A stretch of DNA of 9,031 nucleotides. Source: JBCCFW01 sp039029535 (GTDB lineage Bacteria > Acidobacteriota > JBCCFW01). The translations under genes were made by a program, and so were the position numbers. The notes under the pieces are model-generated. The model had not been told where the DNA came from, did not search any database, and saw only the letters and a list, made by a program, of their open reading frames with translations. Within the stretch, counting starts at the first letter, position 1, and every line of letters begins with the position of its first letter. The stretch spans positions 1-9,031 of the forward strand of contig JBCCFW010000245.1 in assembly GCA_039029535.1 (NCBI GenBank), written 5' to 3'. Shown one piece after another: positions 1 to 6,657 of this stretch.

Positions 1-1839
1 GCGTCGGTGGATGTCGTCGAAGTCGATGCGGACCTTCGGTCCGGCCGAGGCGCCGTCGTCGTCCTTCTTGCCTTTCTTCTCCTTGTCGTCGTCGCCCTTC
101 TTCTTGCCCCCGCTCTTGGCCTTCTTGGCGGCGTCCTTCCAGGCCTTCTCGAGCTCGGCGGAGGAGAGCTCAGCGTCGGCCTTGCGCAGCGGCAGCCAGA
201 CGACCTGGTTCTCGTCTCCCTGACGACGGGCCGAGTACACCAGCGCCCGGCCGTTCGCCGAGAAGCGAGCGATGCGATCGCTGTCGGGATGACGCGAGAC
301 GTTGACGGGCTCCCCGCTGCCGTCGGCCCGCACGAGGAAGATCTCGCTGTTGAACTCGTCGTCCTCGCGGTCGAAGGCGATCCACTTCGAGTCGGGCGAC
401 CAGGTCACCCAGCCGAGGTTCCAACCGGGAGTGAGCAGGCGCTCGCGACCCGAGTCGAGGTCCAGCATCCAGAGGTCGCCGCGGCCTCGCTGGAAGGCGA
501 CGTGCTGGCCGTCGGGGGAGACGAAGGGCCAGCCGTCGTCCTGCTCGGAGCGCGTGAGCCGCTTGATCTCGAAGGCCAGCGACTCGGCCATGGTGTCGCC
601 CTTGCCCGCTGCTTCGGCGCGGGCCCGAGCGAGGTAGAGGTCGCTGCTGCCCTCGCGGTCGGAGACGAAGACGAGCTGCTCACCGTCGGGGAGCCAGCTC
701 GGCGAGCGGTCGTGCGCGTCGGAGAAGGTCACCCGGGCGGCTCGATCGTCGGCCGGCTCCTTCTCGGCGCCGCTCACGTGGATCTCGCCCTGAATGACGT
801 AGGCGAGCTGCTTGCCGTCGGCCGAGACGGCCAGGTCGGTGGCGCCGCCGCGGAGGGTTCGGCGCTCGGGCGCCGTGGTCACGCTGTCCTCGGGGGCTTC
901 GAACTGGAGCTCCTCGACCGCACCGGTCGCCAGGTCGAGCTTGAAGAGCTGATCGAGGCGGACGAAGGTCACCAGCCCGCCACCGGCGCGCGGCGCGTTG
1001 ATGCCCTGACCGGTGAAGTGAGTGAGCTGACGACGACGCTGCCCGTGCACGTCCATCGACCAGACGTTGAAGGTGCCGTCGGCGTCGCTGCGGAAGATGA
1101 TGCGCGGACCGTCGGGGCCCTCGGTCCAGCTCGGACGATCGTCGTGACCGCGATGGGTCGTGAGCTGACGCAGCTCGCCGGTCTGTCGGTCCTCGACCCA
1201 GATGTCGGCGGTGGAGGCGGCGCGTTCGCGCTGACGCGTGGAGGAGCTGCGACCGCGGATGAACGCGAGGTAGCGGCCGTCCGGGGAGAGGGCGGCGTGC
1301 TGCGCGGCGTACGAGGTGAGCTCTCGCGGGTCCCGCGAACCGTCGGCCGGGATCACCCAGGTCCGCGAGAGGGTCGAGTGCACCGAGTGACGTCGGCTGA
1401 AGAAGACGACCTCGGAGCCGTCGGGCGTGAAGCGGGGGGAGGTGTCGGCGCCTGAGTGCCAGGTCAGCCGCTGCAGGTTGCTGCCGTCGACGTCGACGAC
1501 GTGGACGTCCCAGTGCCCGGTGCGGTCGGAGACGAAGGCCAGGCGCCGACCGTCCGGCGACCACGCGACGGCGCCGTCATCGGCGGGATGCACGGTGAGC
1601 CGTCGAGCGCTGCCTCCCGAGCTGCGTCCGACGAAGAGGTCGCCGTGCCAGCCGAAGGCGACGAGCTGGCCGTCGGGCGAGGGAGCTGGACCGGTGGCCA
1701 GGCGCACTGGCGCTGCGACGGCCGGGAGGGCCGTGGCGAGCAGCGCAGCGACGAAGAGGAGGGAGAGGGAGGCGGGGCGCGTCTCAGGCCGACCGGTGGT
1801 CGAGGAGGGCGCAGAGGATCTCGGCTTGGTAGAGAGCAT
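1..1839 (-). CDS. Tricorn-like S41 peptidase homologue, N-terminal beta-propeller part (runs off left edge)
   Basis: The minus-strand frame stays open for 613 codons from an ATG at 1839 to the window edge, with no stop. A positively charged start is followed by a hydrophobic stretch (around residues 23-40, LSLLFVAALLATALPAVAA) ending in a signal-peptidase-like AVAA, so the protein is probably exported. The rest is a run of TolB/WD40-like blades with repeated S/T-P-D-G motifs (SPDGQLVAF, SPDGRRLAF, TPDGSEVVF, SPDGRYLAF, SPDGQHVAF, SPDSKWIAF) and blade-closing RRLT/QRLT/RQLT signatures. Near residues 563-603 comes a Lys/Asp-rich linker, then VRIDFDDIHRR at the edge. That motif resembles the segment between the two propellers of tricorn proteases, where the PDZ and S41 catalytic domains follow; these would lie outside the window. 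No other in-frame ATG, GTG or TTG lies between 1839 and the signal sequence, so the start is well fixed, although its ribosome site is weak. A propeller-only TolB-like protein is the main alternative. Confidence 0.85.
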   Translation of the reverse strand, partial: MLSTKPRSSAPSSTTGRPETRPASLSLLFVAALLATALPAVAAPVRLATGPAPSPDGQLVAFGWHGDLFVGRSSGGSARRLTVHPADDGAVAWSPDGRRLAFVSDRTGHWDVHVVDVDGSNLQRLTWHSGADTSPRFTPDGSEVVFFSRRHSVHSTLSRTWVIPADGSRDPRELTSYAAQHAALSPDGRYLAFIRGRSSSTRQRERAASTADIWVEDRQTGELRQLTTHRGHDDRPSWTEGPDGPRIIFRSDADGTFNVWSMDVHGQRRRQLTHFTGQGINAPRAGGGLVTFVRLDQLFKLDLATGAVEELQFEAPEDSVTTAPERRTLRGGATDLAVSADGKQLAYVIQGEIHVSGAEKEPADDRAARVTFSDAHDRSPSWLPDGEQLVFVSDREGSSDLYLARARAEAAGKGDTMAESLAFEIKRLTRSEQDDGWPFVSPDGQHVAFQRGRGDLWMLDLDSGRERLLTPGWNLGWVTWSPDSKWIAFDREDDEFNSEIFLVRADGSGEPVNVSRHPDSDRIARFSANGRALVYSARRQGDENQVVWLPLRKADAELSSAELEKAWKDAAKKAKSGGKKKGDDDKEKKGKKDDDGASAGPKVRIDFDDIHRR

Positions 1840-2359
1840 CGTAATCGGCCTGGTGGACCCGCGAGGCGTCCTGCTCGGGGAGCGAGAGACGGGTCTCGAG
1901 GGTCTCCTTGTTGGTGTCGAACCAGTCGAGGTCGAGCCGTCCCATCGCGAGGGCCTTGGTGTCCAGGGCCTTCCAGCCGAAGGGGTTCTCGAGCTCGCAG
2001 GCGTGATAGCAGTAGCTGATGTAGGACCAGTCGAAGGGGGCGTTGTGGCCGACGAACACCAGGCGCTGCTCCGGATCGCGCTGCTGGCTTCGGGCCCAGT
2101 CGGTGAGGGCCTGCATGGCCTCGGCCAGGGGACGGCCCTCGGCTTCGAGCTGGCCCGCCGGGATGCCGTGGATGGCCATGGCTTCCTCGAGCTGCCGGCC
2201 GCCCTGGGGGGCGACGAGCACGTGCCAGGGCTCGGAGGAGAGCCGGTGGCGGCCGTCGGGGTCGGCCTGCACGGCGACCGCACCGATGGAGACGAGGTCG
2301 AAGAGACCCGGGACGGGGCCGGAGGCCTCGACGTCGATGCAGCAATAGGCGTGGGGCAC
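1784..2359 (-). CDS. DnaQ-like DEDDh 3'-5' exonuclease
   Basis: This 191-residue protein has the three exonuclease motifs of the DEDDh superfamily in order. ExoI is IDVEASG near residues 8-14 (metal-binding Asp and Glu). ExoII is the GHNAPFDWSYI segment (Asp after Phe). ExoIII is HQADYD near residue 168, with the H-x4-D spacing of the DEDDh type. Family members trim 3' ends of DNA or RNA (proofreading subunit epsilon, RNase T, oligoribonuclease). The PFDWSY context and the single-domain length suggest a stand-alone RNase T/DnaQ-like enzyme, but the exact substrate cannot be read. The start is a GTG; a stop codon lies two codons farther upstream in frame, so no longer start exists. There is no clear Shine-Dalgarno. 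Its 3' end overlaps the start of the tricorn-like gene by 56 bases, so the two are probably co-transcribed. Confidence 0.88.
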   Translation of the reverse strand: MPHAYCCIDVEASGPVPGLFDLVSIGAVAVQADPDGRHRLSSEPWHVLVAPQGGRQLEEAMAIHGIPAGQLEAEGRPLAEAMQALTDWARSQQRDPEQRLVFVGHNAPFDWSYISYCYHACELENPFGWKALDTKALAMGRLDLDWFDTNKETLETRLSLPEQDASRVHQADYDALYQAEILCALLDHRSA

Positions 2360-2441
2360 GGGGAATCATGTCACGCGACGCCGCGAGCTTGTCCGGCATC
2401 GCGCGAGCCGACATGCTCGCGCCGAAGCAGGAGACGAGCCG
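2360..2441. promoter_or_regulatory. Divergent intergenic spacer, exonuclease / exosortase
   Basis: These 82 bases separate the divergently transcribed exonuclease and exosortase genes, so promoters for both directions are expected here. I see no convincing -35/-10 pair or operator. The only clear signal is a ribosome site for the exosortase, annotated separately. Confidence 0.4.
2429..2434 (+). promoter_or_regulatory. Ribosome binding site of the exosortase gene
   Basis: AGGAGA lies 7 bases before the ATG at 2442. It supports that start and with it the acidic N-terminal extension of the exosortase. Confidence 0.7.
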
Positions 2442-3077
2442 ATGAGCGACGACGAACGGCGGCCCGACGACGAGCCCGCGCCCGAGGCGGGCGGCCAGCC
2501 CGAGGACAGCTCCGCGGACGCCGCGGCAGAGGAGGCGAAGAAGGCCGGCAACCGCCGCGCGATCCGCTTCCTGCTGACCTTCGGCATCTCCTACGCGCTC
2601 TTCCAGGCCCTCTACCACGGCGTCATCCTCGGGAGCTCGCTCTTCACCAGCTACCTGGGCGTGACGGCGAAGGCGGGGGCCGGGCTGCTCCGTGTCTTTG
2701 GCCGGAACGTGCAAGCCCTCGGTGACCGGGTCTCCGGCGAAGGCTTCGCGGTCGCCGTGCGTTCAGGCTGTGACGGGCTCGAGCCCATGGCTCTCCTCGC
2801 GCTCGGCGTGCTCTCGTTCCCGGCGTCCTGGAAGAAGAAGATCATCGGGGTCGTGGGCGGCGTCGGGATGCTGCTGTTCCTCAACGTCGTGCGGGTGGCC
2901 ACCCTTCACGAGGTCGGCGTGCGCTGCGAGCTCGAGACCTTCGAGTCCGCGCACCTCACCGTCTGGCCGACCATCCTCATCTTCTGCGCGGTCGCCGGCT
3001 GGGTCGGGTGGATGGTCTGGTCGCAGCGACCGGCGAAGACCGCCGACGCGGGTGACGCCGAGGCCGCGACCACTTGA
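2442..3077 (+). CDS. Exosortase/archaeosortase family transpeptidase (XrtH-like)
   Basis: This is a 211-residue multi-pass membrane protein. Exosortases are inner-membrane cysteine transpeptidases that cut C-terminal sorting tails (PEP-CTERM type: motif, TM helix, basic end) from exported proteins. All three catalytic positions are visible in family context: Cys110 in RSGCDGLEPMA, Arg151 in FLNVVRVATL and His171 in ESAHLTVWP. Hydrophobic segments lie at about 41-70, 112-128, 132-156 and 173-193. The length and the late Cys/Arg/His arrangement fit the short exosortases, and XrtH is my best subgroup guess, from memory of the family only. Residues 1-37 form an acidic, Ala/Glu/Asp-rich, probably disordered cytoplasmic extension. 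The C-terminal tail is also soluble. The next gene overlaps its stop by four bases, indicating a two-gene operon. No protein in this window carries a recognisable sorting tail, so the substrates must lie elsewhere. Confidence 0.85.
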   Translation: MSDDERRPDDEPAPEAGGQPEDSSADAAAEEAKKAGNRRAIRFLLTFGISYALFQALYHGVILGSSLFTSYLGVTAKAGAGLLRVFGRNVQALGDRVSGEGFAVAVRSGCDGLEPMALLALGVLSFPASWKKKIIGVVGGVGMLLFLNVVRVATLHEVGVRCELETFESAHLTVWPTILIFCAVAGWVGWMVWSQRPAKTADAGDAEAATT

Positions 3078-3688
3078 GCCGCCGTCTCCTGCGCTTCGTC
3101 GGGTTGGCGTTGGGTCTCTTCCTTCTCTTCAACAGCCCGCCCGTCCGATGGGCCTACTCGCACTGGTTCGTCGGCAGCCTGAACCTCGCCTATGCCTCGT
3201 GCGGCGGCGATCGGATGGCCGAGCTGGCCAAGGAGAAGGACGAGCACGGGCGTTTCGACACCGTGCTCCGCGTCGGCTCGAAGCGAGCGGGACGCTACGT
3301 GGCGACCCTGCCTCTCTCGTCGACTCGGCAAGGGCTCATCCCGATCACCTGCTTCCTGGCCTTGCTCTTGGCGACGCCCATATCCTGGGCCGATCGCGGC
3401 CGGGCTTGCCTGCTCGGGCTTCTCTTGCTGCAGGTGTTCACGATCCTCCGTGTCGGCATCACGCTGCTCTTGGGCTTTGCGAGCATTCAAGTGGGGGAGA
3501 GCTCGAGCCTGCTGCCGTGGCCCGAGCCGGTCGTGCGCTTCCTCGCCTTCCTCGAGCTCCCCCTGGGATCGAACCTGACGACTGGCTATGTCGTGGGATT
3601 GGGTTGTTGGCTGTTGCTCTGTCACCGCCACCTCGATCTCGACGAGCTCGGGCTCGGGTCGCTGATGGGTGGTGGCGGCAGCGACTGA
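3074..3688 (+). CDS. Exosortase-linked multi-pass membrane protein, function unknown
   Basis: This is a 204-residue protein starting at TTG 3074, whose bases overlap the TGA of the exosortase (TTGA). Only a weak GAGG lies about 10 bases upstream, so translation is probably coupled to the gene before it. Predicted membrane helices lie at about 5-22, 87-105, 110-137 and 168-184. Between helices 1 and 2 is a charged loop of roughly 60 residues (30-86), most likely periplasmic, with AYASCGGDRM and a Lys/Glu-rich stretch. The C terminus is acidic and then glycine-rich. I see no enzyme motif. The tight coupling suggests an accessory subunit of the exosortase. I recall that XrtH genes often have a neighbouring membrane protein annotated only as exosortase H-associated, and this protein is consistent with that, but I cannot confirm homology. 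The downstream gap of 167 bases separates it from the metalloprotease. Confidence 0.78.
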   Translation: MSRRLLRFVGLALGLFLLFNSPPVRWAYSHWFVGSLNLAYASCGGDRMAELAKEKDEHGRFDTVLRVGSKRAGRYVATLPLSSTRQGLIPITCFLALLLATPISWADRGRACLLGLLLLQVFTILRVGITLLLGFASIQVGESSSLLPWPEPVVRFLAFLELPLGSNLTTGYVVGLGCWLLLCHRHLDLDELGLGSLMGGGGSD

Positions 3689-3800
3689 GCGCCTTCTTTC
3701 GTCCCTCCTCGCCGCGTTTCTCGGGCGGCTGTCCTTTCGACCGAGCATGCGGCCGTCATGCGTGCGCGCTCGCTGGTCGAGCCCTCGGGGAATGTTGAAA

Positions 3801-3823
3801 GATCCCCGTGACTCGACGGGATC
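3801..3823. repeat. Imperfect inverted repeat in the leader of the metalloprotease gene
   Basis: GATCCCCGT (3801-3809) can pair with ACGGGATC (3816-3823) around a six-base loop, leaving one C bulged. It sits about 33 bases before the GTG start, in the 167-base gap after the membrane-protein gene. It could be a short leader hairpin or an operator half-site pair. There is no T run, so a simple terminator is unlikely. It is short enough to be chance. The rest of the 3689-3855 gap shows nothing further that I recognise apart from the ribosome site. Confidence 0.3.
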
Positions 3824-3843
3824 GCGGGTCATCACGCGACTTC

Positions 3844-3849
3844 AGGAGG
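3844..3849 (+). promoter_or_regulatory. Ribosome binding site fixing the metalloprotease start
   Basis: A perfect AGGAGG lies six bases before GTG 3856. It favours this start over the GTGs at 3808 and 3850. It also places the hydrophobic signal sequence directly at the N terminus. Confidence 0.75.
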
Positions 3850-3855
3850 GTGTCC

Positions 3856-5433
3856 GTGTCTCATCAACGCTGCTCGATCGTCTTCGTCGTCTCGATCGCC
3901 GTCCTGGCGAGCTCGGGGCTCTCACGACCGGGCTCCGGTCCGGCTCCGCTCCATCCTGCGGACGTCGCGCACCTGCCTCCCGCCGTCCAGGAGTCGCTCC
4001 TCGGCGTGGCGCCCGGCGCGCTCGGACCCGACCACTGGTGTCACGTCGAGCAGGGGCCGCCGCGGCCGCTCGAGCCCGTGCCTTCGGCGAGACGGCGTTC
4101 GGGCGGAGGGACGCCCCGCTTCACCGTCATCGACGGCGTGGCGGTGATCGAGACCGACGACACGCTGACCTGGCGGGATCGTCCGGTGGACCTGGTGGAC
4201 TCGACGGTCAGCTTCGTTCCCGAGGCCGACGGCTACCGCGTCGTTCGTGGCCCGCTGAGCTGGGACGACGGCGCGACCACTCCGGTGTTCGAAGACGAGA
4301 CGGACTTCGACTCCGTTCGCATCGACCTGCCCGGCTTCGCCTTCCCCTTCGGTGAGGCGACCTACGGTCACGTGTACCTCACCACGAACATGCAGGTCGC
4401 CTTCGAGGAGCCAGAAGCTCCTGGCATCGACCAGCCGATTGCGACCAGTCAACTTCTCGACCGCACGCCTCGAGTCTCCCCGCTGCAGCAGGGCACGGCA
4501 TCGTTCGGCTGGAACGTCTCACGGGGCATGACGGGCGGACGTCTCGTCGTGACCTGGAGCAGCGACTGGGACTGGGCGCCCCTGGACGTTCAGGCGGTCT
4601 TGCACCCCAGCGGGCAGGTCGACTTCTCCTACCGTGAGGCGCCCTTCGGCTCCCCGGTGATCGTGCCGCCGTCGTCGCTCGACGACTTCTGGTCACGGGA
4701 GAGACGGCTCGCCACGATGCTTCATCCAGCCGGGAGCGTGCCTCCCGAGCTACCGCACCGCGAGGCGCTCGACATCCTCTCGCTGGGGATCTCACGGGTC
4801 GACGACACGGAGGTCTTCGTGATCGAGATCCAGACGGCGGGGCAGCGTCCGGTCGCCGAGGATGCGTCGCTCTACTATCTCTTCAGCCTCCGCGATGGAG
4901 AGACCAACGAGCTCATCCTGTTCAGCAACCTTCACTGGGATCGTGACGCCTGGTCGGTCCGGCGCTCGCTCGACTTCGAGGACGTCGGGGAGACGATTCG
5001 AATGACCTTCCTCCGGTCGTTCATTCCGGAGAGCGTGACCCGCTTGAGGTTCTCCGTCACGTCCTGGTGGCACGACCGGGACGAGCAGGACTACACGGCG
5101 GCCGACAGTCTCTTCGTCGACGTCGACCTGCCGGTGGGATTGCCGGAGCTCATGATCGACCTCTCGTCACCACCTGCCGGAGTGGTGCAGCCGCCGATCA
5201 TCGAGTCGTTCACTTACCCCACGTTGCTCGTCAGTGACGTGCTCACGGCTTTCCAAGACGAGTTCGCCCTTCCGATCGACGCCTTGGCGGTCTACCAGAG
5301 CTTTCCGACCGACATCAACTTCTACGCCGGCGCCTTCAACCGGCGCGGCAACATCGGGGTCAGCGGCATCGGTCTGGGGACGGGGTCGGCGTGCCCCACA
5401 ACCTCCGTGGATCACAAGAAACACCAGCAATAA
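3856..5433 (+). CDS. Secreted zinc metalloprotease, N-terminal segment up to premature TAA
   Basis: From GTG 3856 the frame encodes 525 residues before TAA 5431. Residues about 6-23 (CSIVFVVSIAVLASSGLS) are a signal peptide, and the following Pro/Gly-rich stretch suggests a mature secreted protein. Residues about 90-260 look like an all-beta module: GFAFPFGEATYGHVYLTTNM followed by a VVTWSSDWDW segment and DVQAVLHPSGQVDFSYREA. This pattern resembles the 'FPFFG...vyvntnG... dGrI.f.Y' arrangement of exported bacterial adhesin/protease ectodomains. A second beta-rich part follows and then a pre-catalytic FYAGAFNRRGNIGVSGIGLG segment, of the kind that precedes HExxH in secreted metallopeptidases. 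The last 15 or so codons before the stop appear to be out of frame (see the lesion entry). The catalytic motif lies beyond the stop, so this segment alone could not be an active protease. The family is not firmly assigned. Confidence 0.75.
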   Translation: MSHQRCSIVFVVSIAVLASSGLSRPGSGPAPLHPADVAHLPPAVQESLLGVAPGALGPDHWCHVEQGPPRPLEPVPSARRRSGGGTPRFTVIDGVAVIETDDTLTWRDRPVDLVDSTVSFVPEADGYRVVRGPLSWDDGATTPVFEDETDFDSVRIDLPGFAFPFGEATYGHVYLTTNMQVAFEEPEAPGIDQPIATSQLLDRTPRVSPLQQGTASFGWNVSRGMTGGRLVVTWSSDWDWAPLDVQAVLHPSGQVDFSYREAPFGSPVIVPPSSLDDFWSRERRLATMLHPAGSVPPELPHREALDILSLGISRVDDTEVFVIEIQTAGQRPVAEDASLYYLFSLRDGETNELILFSNLHWDRDAWSVRRSLDFEDVGETIRMTFLRSFIPESVTRLRFSVTSWWHDRDEQDYTAADSLFVDVDLPVGLPELMIDLSSPPAGVVQPPIIESFTYPTLLVSDVLTAFQDEFALPIDALAVYQSFPTDINFYAGAFNRRGNIGVSGIGLGTGSACPTTSVDHKKHQQ

Positions 5434-5453
5434 CAAGCCAAATCCGTCGGGGG
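5382..5453 (+). other. Frame lesion: in-frame TAA between two putative compensating G-run indels
   Basis: TAA 5431-5433 interrupts an otherwise single frame of about 912 codons (3856-6594). Upstream and downstream parts are in the same frame, so one simple frameshift does not explain it. Adding one G to the run at 5382-5385 turns the odd SACPTTSVDHKKHQQ reading into TGVGVPHNLRGSQETPAITS. Removing one G from the run at 5449-5453 then returns to the original frame as QIRRGALSSHLLNHELGH. The repaired stretch has no stop and reads smoothly into the zinc motif. The sequence thus shows either two homopolymer indels, real or from sequencing, or a genuine nonsense codon in a pseudogene. The repair is inferred by reading the three frames, not from an alignment. 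Confidence 0.7.
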
Positions 5454-6594
5454 AGCACTGTCGTCGCACCTGCTCAACCACGAGCTGGGTCACGACTGGC
5501 TGTTCTTCGCGCGCCTACTCGAGGCGGGGATTCCTCGGCGTCTTCTCAACCCGGAGAGCGCTCATCCGCATGCAGCCGTGCACGCGCCGGCAGCGGCTTC
5601 CTACGTCACGCTGACCGACTCGTCGTGCATGGGGGGAGCGGTGTGGACCGACAATGGTGATGGCACCTTCACCAGTGCGCCGGAGAACGGTTACTACGGC
5701 TACTCTTGGCTCGACCTCTACCTCATGGGGCTGGCGGCTCCGGAGGAGGTCCCGAGCTGGTTCCATCTCGTCGACACGGATCCATCTCAGCCGCTCTCGT
5801 ACTACCCGGCTCCTGGCGAGACCGTGACCGGAACTCGGCGAGACTTCGTGGTCGAGCACGTCATCGATGCCGAAGGGCCCCGCGATCCCAGTCACCTGGA
5901 GAGCCCGAGCGACTTCTTCGTGCCCATGGTGCTGGTCGTCAGACCCGGTGAGGATCCCACCGCCGGGGCCGCGCAGGTGGCGGGACTCTGCGAGGACTGG
6001 ATGGGGGACTTCGCGCTGGCCACGGTGGGCCGGGGAACCGTGACCTGCGACCGCGTCGATGCGGTCTCGCATCCTCCGGACAGCATCATCGACCAGCCGG
6101 CCGGTGCGACGGAGGTGAGCACCGGGACGACCGTGAGCTTCCTCGGCCGAGGAGACGATGCGGACGGTGATGGGCTCACGTTGAGCTGGGACTTCGACGG
6201 TCAGGCAGCGCCGGTCACGGGACCCGGGCCCCACGACATCACCTTCACCGAGAGCGGTGTCTTCACGGTCACGCTCCGGTCGAGGGACGCCACCGGGCGG
6301 GTCGACCCCTCGCCGGCGAGAGTGGACGTGGTGGTGACCTGCGCCGACCTCCCCGAGGTCACGGGCCTGCGCCTGACGAAGGAGGGATCGGCGCTGCGCT
6401 TCCGCTGGAACGACCTCCCGGGCCGGCCGGATCAGTACCTGATCCACGCGGGCGTCTCGCCGGAGGCCGCGCTCACCCTGGAGCACGAGGTCACCGACGG
6501 CTCGGGGGAGACGGGCGTGGTCACGACGACGCCGGCGACCACTCGTTACTTCGTGGTGCGGGCTCGCAACCTTCCGGACTGCCTGGGCCCCTGA
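5434..6594 (+). CDS. Secreted zinc metalloprotease, catalytic and C-terminal segment (PKD, Fn3-like)
   Basis: This is the continuation of the 3856 frame after TAA 5431, with no good start of its own; the first GTG (5578) already lies past the active site. Numbered from 3856, LLNHELGHDWLFF carries the zinc motif HELGH at residues 542-546 (two His ligands and the catalytic Glu). GYSWLDLYLMGLAAPEEVP (about 616-634) matches a conserved LDLYLMGL-type block that I associate with this class of secreted metallopeptidase; it may hold structural or ligand residues. Residues about 740-827 are a PKD domain: a D-D-A-D-G-D-G stretch, then LSWDFDG, and FTVTLRSRDATG near its end. Residues about 831-912 form an Fn3-like domain (VTGLRLTKEG, RFRWNDLPG, YFVVRAR) that stops at CLGP. 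There is no C-terminal TM helix, so no exosortase or lipid anchor is visible. The product is probably extracellular. Expression as a full protein depends on the upstream lesion. Confidence 0.78.
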   Translation, partial: QAKSVGGALSSHLLNHELGHDWLFFARLLEAGIPRRLLNPESAHPHAAVHAPAAASYVTLTDSSCMGGAVWTDNGDGTFTSAPENGYYGYSWLDLYLMGLAAPEEVPSWFHLVDTDPSQPLSYYPAPGETVTGTRRDFVVEHVIDAEGPRDPSHLESPSDFFVPMVLVVRPGEDPTAGAAQVAGLCEDWMGDFALATVGRGTVTCDRVDAVSHPPDSIIDQPAGATEVSTGTTVSFLGRGDDADGDGLTLSWDFDGQAAPVTGPGPHDITFTESGVFTVTLRSRDATGRVDPSPARVDVVVTCADLPEVTGLRLTKEGSALRFRWNDLPGRPDQYLIHAGVSPEAALTLEHEVTDGSGETGVVTTTPATTRYFVVRARNLPDCLGP

Positions 6595-6605
6595 GCGAAG
6601 GGGGC

Positions 6606-6647
6606 TCTTCGGGAAGGCGCGTCATCGTCGACGAGCCTTCCCGAAGA
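6606..6647. terminator. Terminator-like stem-loop between convergent genes
   Basis: TCTTCGGGAAGGC (6606-6618) and GCCTTCCCGAAGA (6635-6647) form a perfect 13-bp inverted repeat. After one mismatch, the 16-base loop can pair four more bases (CGTC 6620-6623 with GACG 6630-6633). It lies 11 bases after the metalloprotease stop and 10 bases after the thioredoxin-like gene's stop, which points at it from the other strand. It therefore probably serves both. There is no T tract on either side, which is common for terminators in GC-rich genomes. Confidence 0.72.
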
Positions 6648-6657
6648 CGTGCTCGGT

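Noticed and set aside
7..1455. 482-codon open frame on the plus strand, with further long plus-strand frames to 2725
   Set aside because: It is antisense to the tricorn-like gene. The Val/Gly/Glu-rich composition is the expected mirror of GC-rich coding DNA, whereas the minus strand shows repeated SPDG blades and a signal peptide.
680..1564. 294-codon minus-strand frame, and the 416-codon frame at 1464-2714
   Set aside because: Both are very Arg/Pro/Ser-rich and lie in the wrong frame relative to the propeller and exonuclease genes. They carry no family motif.
2692..3835. Long frames on both strands over the exosortase pair
   Set aside because: They are low-complexity Arg/Ser or Glu/Gln-rich readings that are shadows of the two membrane-protein genes, which have clear TM helices and catalytic residues.
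3689..3855. Possible small RNA or riboswitch in the gap before the protease
   Set aside because: Only a short imperfect hairpin is visible; there is no T-tract terminator and no conserved riboswitch core.
5515..6486. 323-codon minus-strand frame opposite the protease C-terminal half
   Set aside because: The plus strand carries HELGH, the PKD motif and the Fn3-like end. The minus frame has no motif and is Arg/His/Val-rich.
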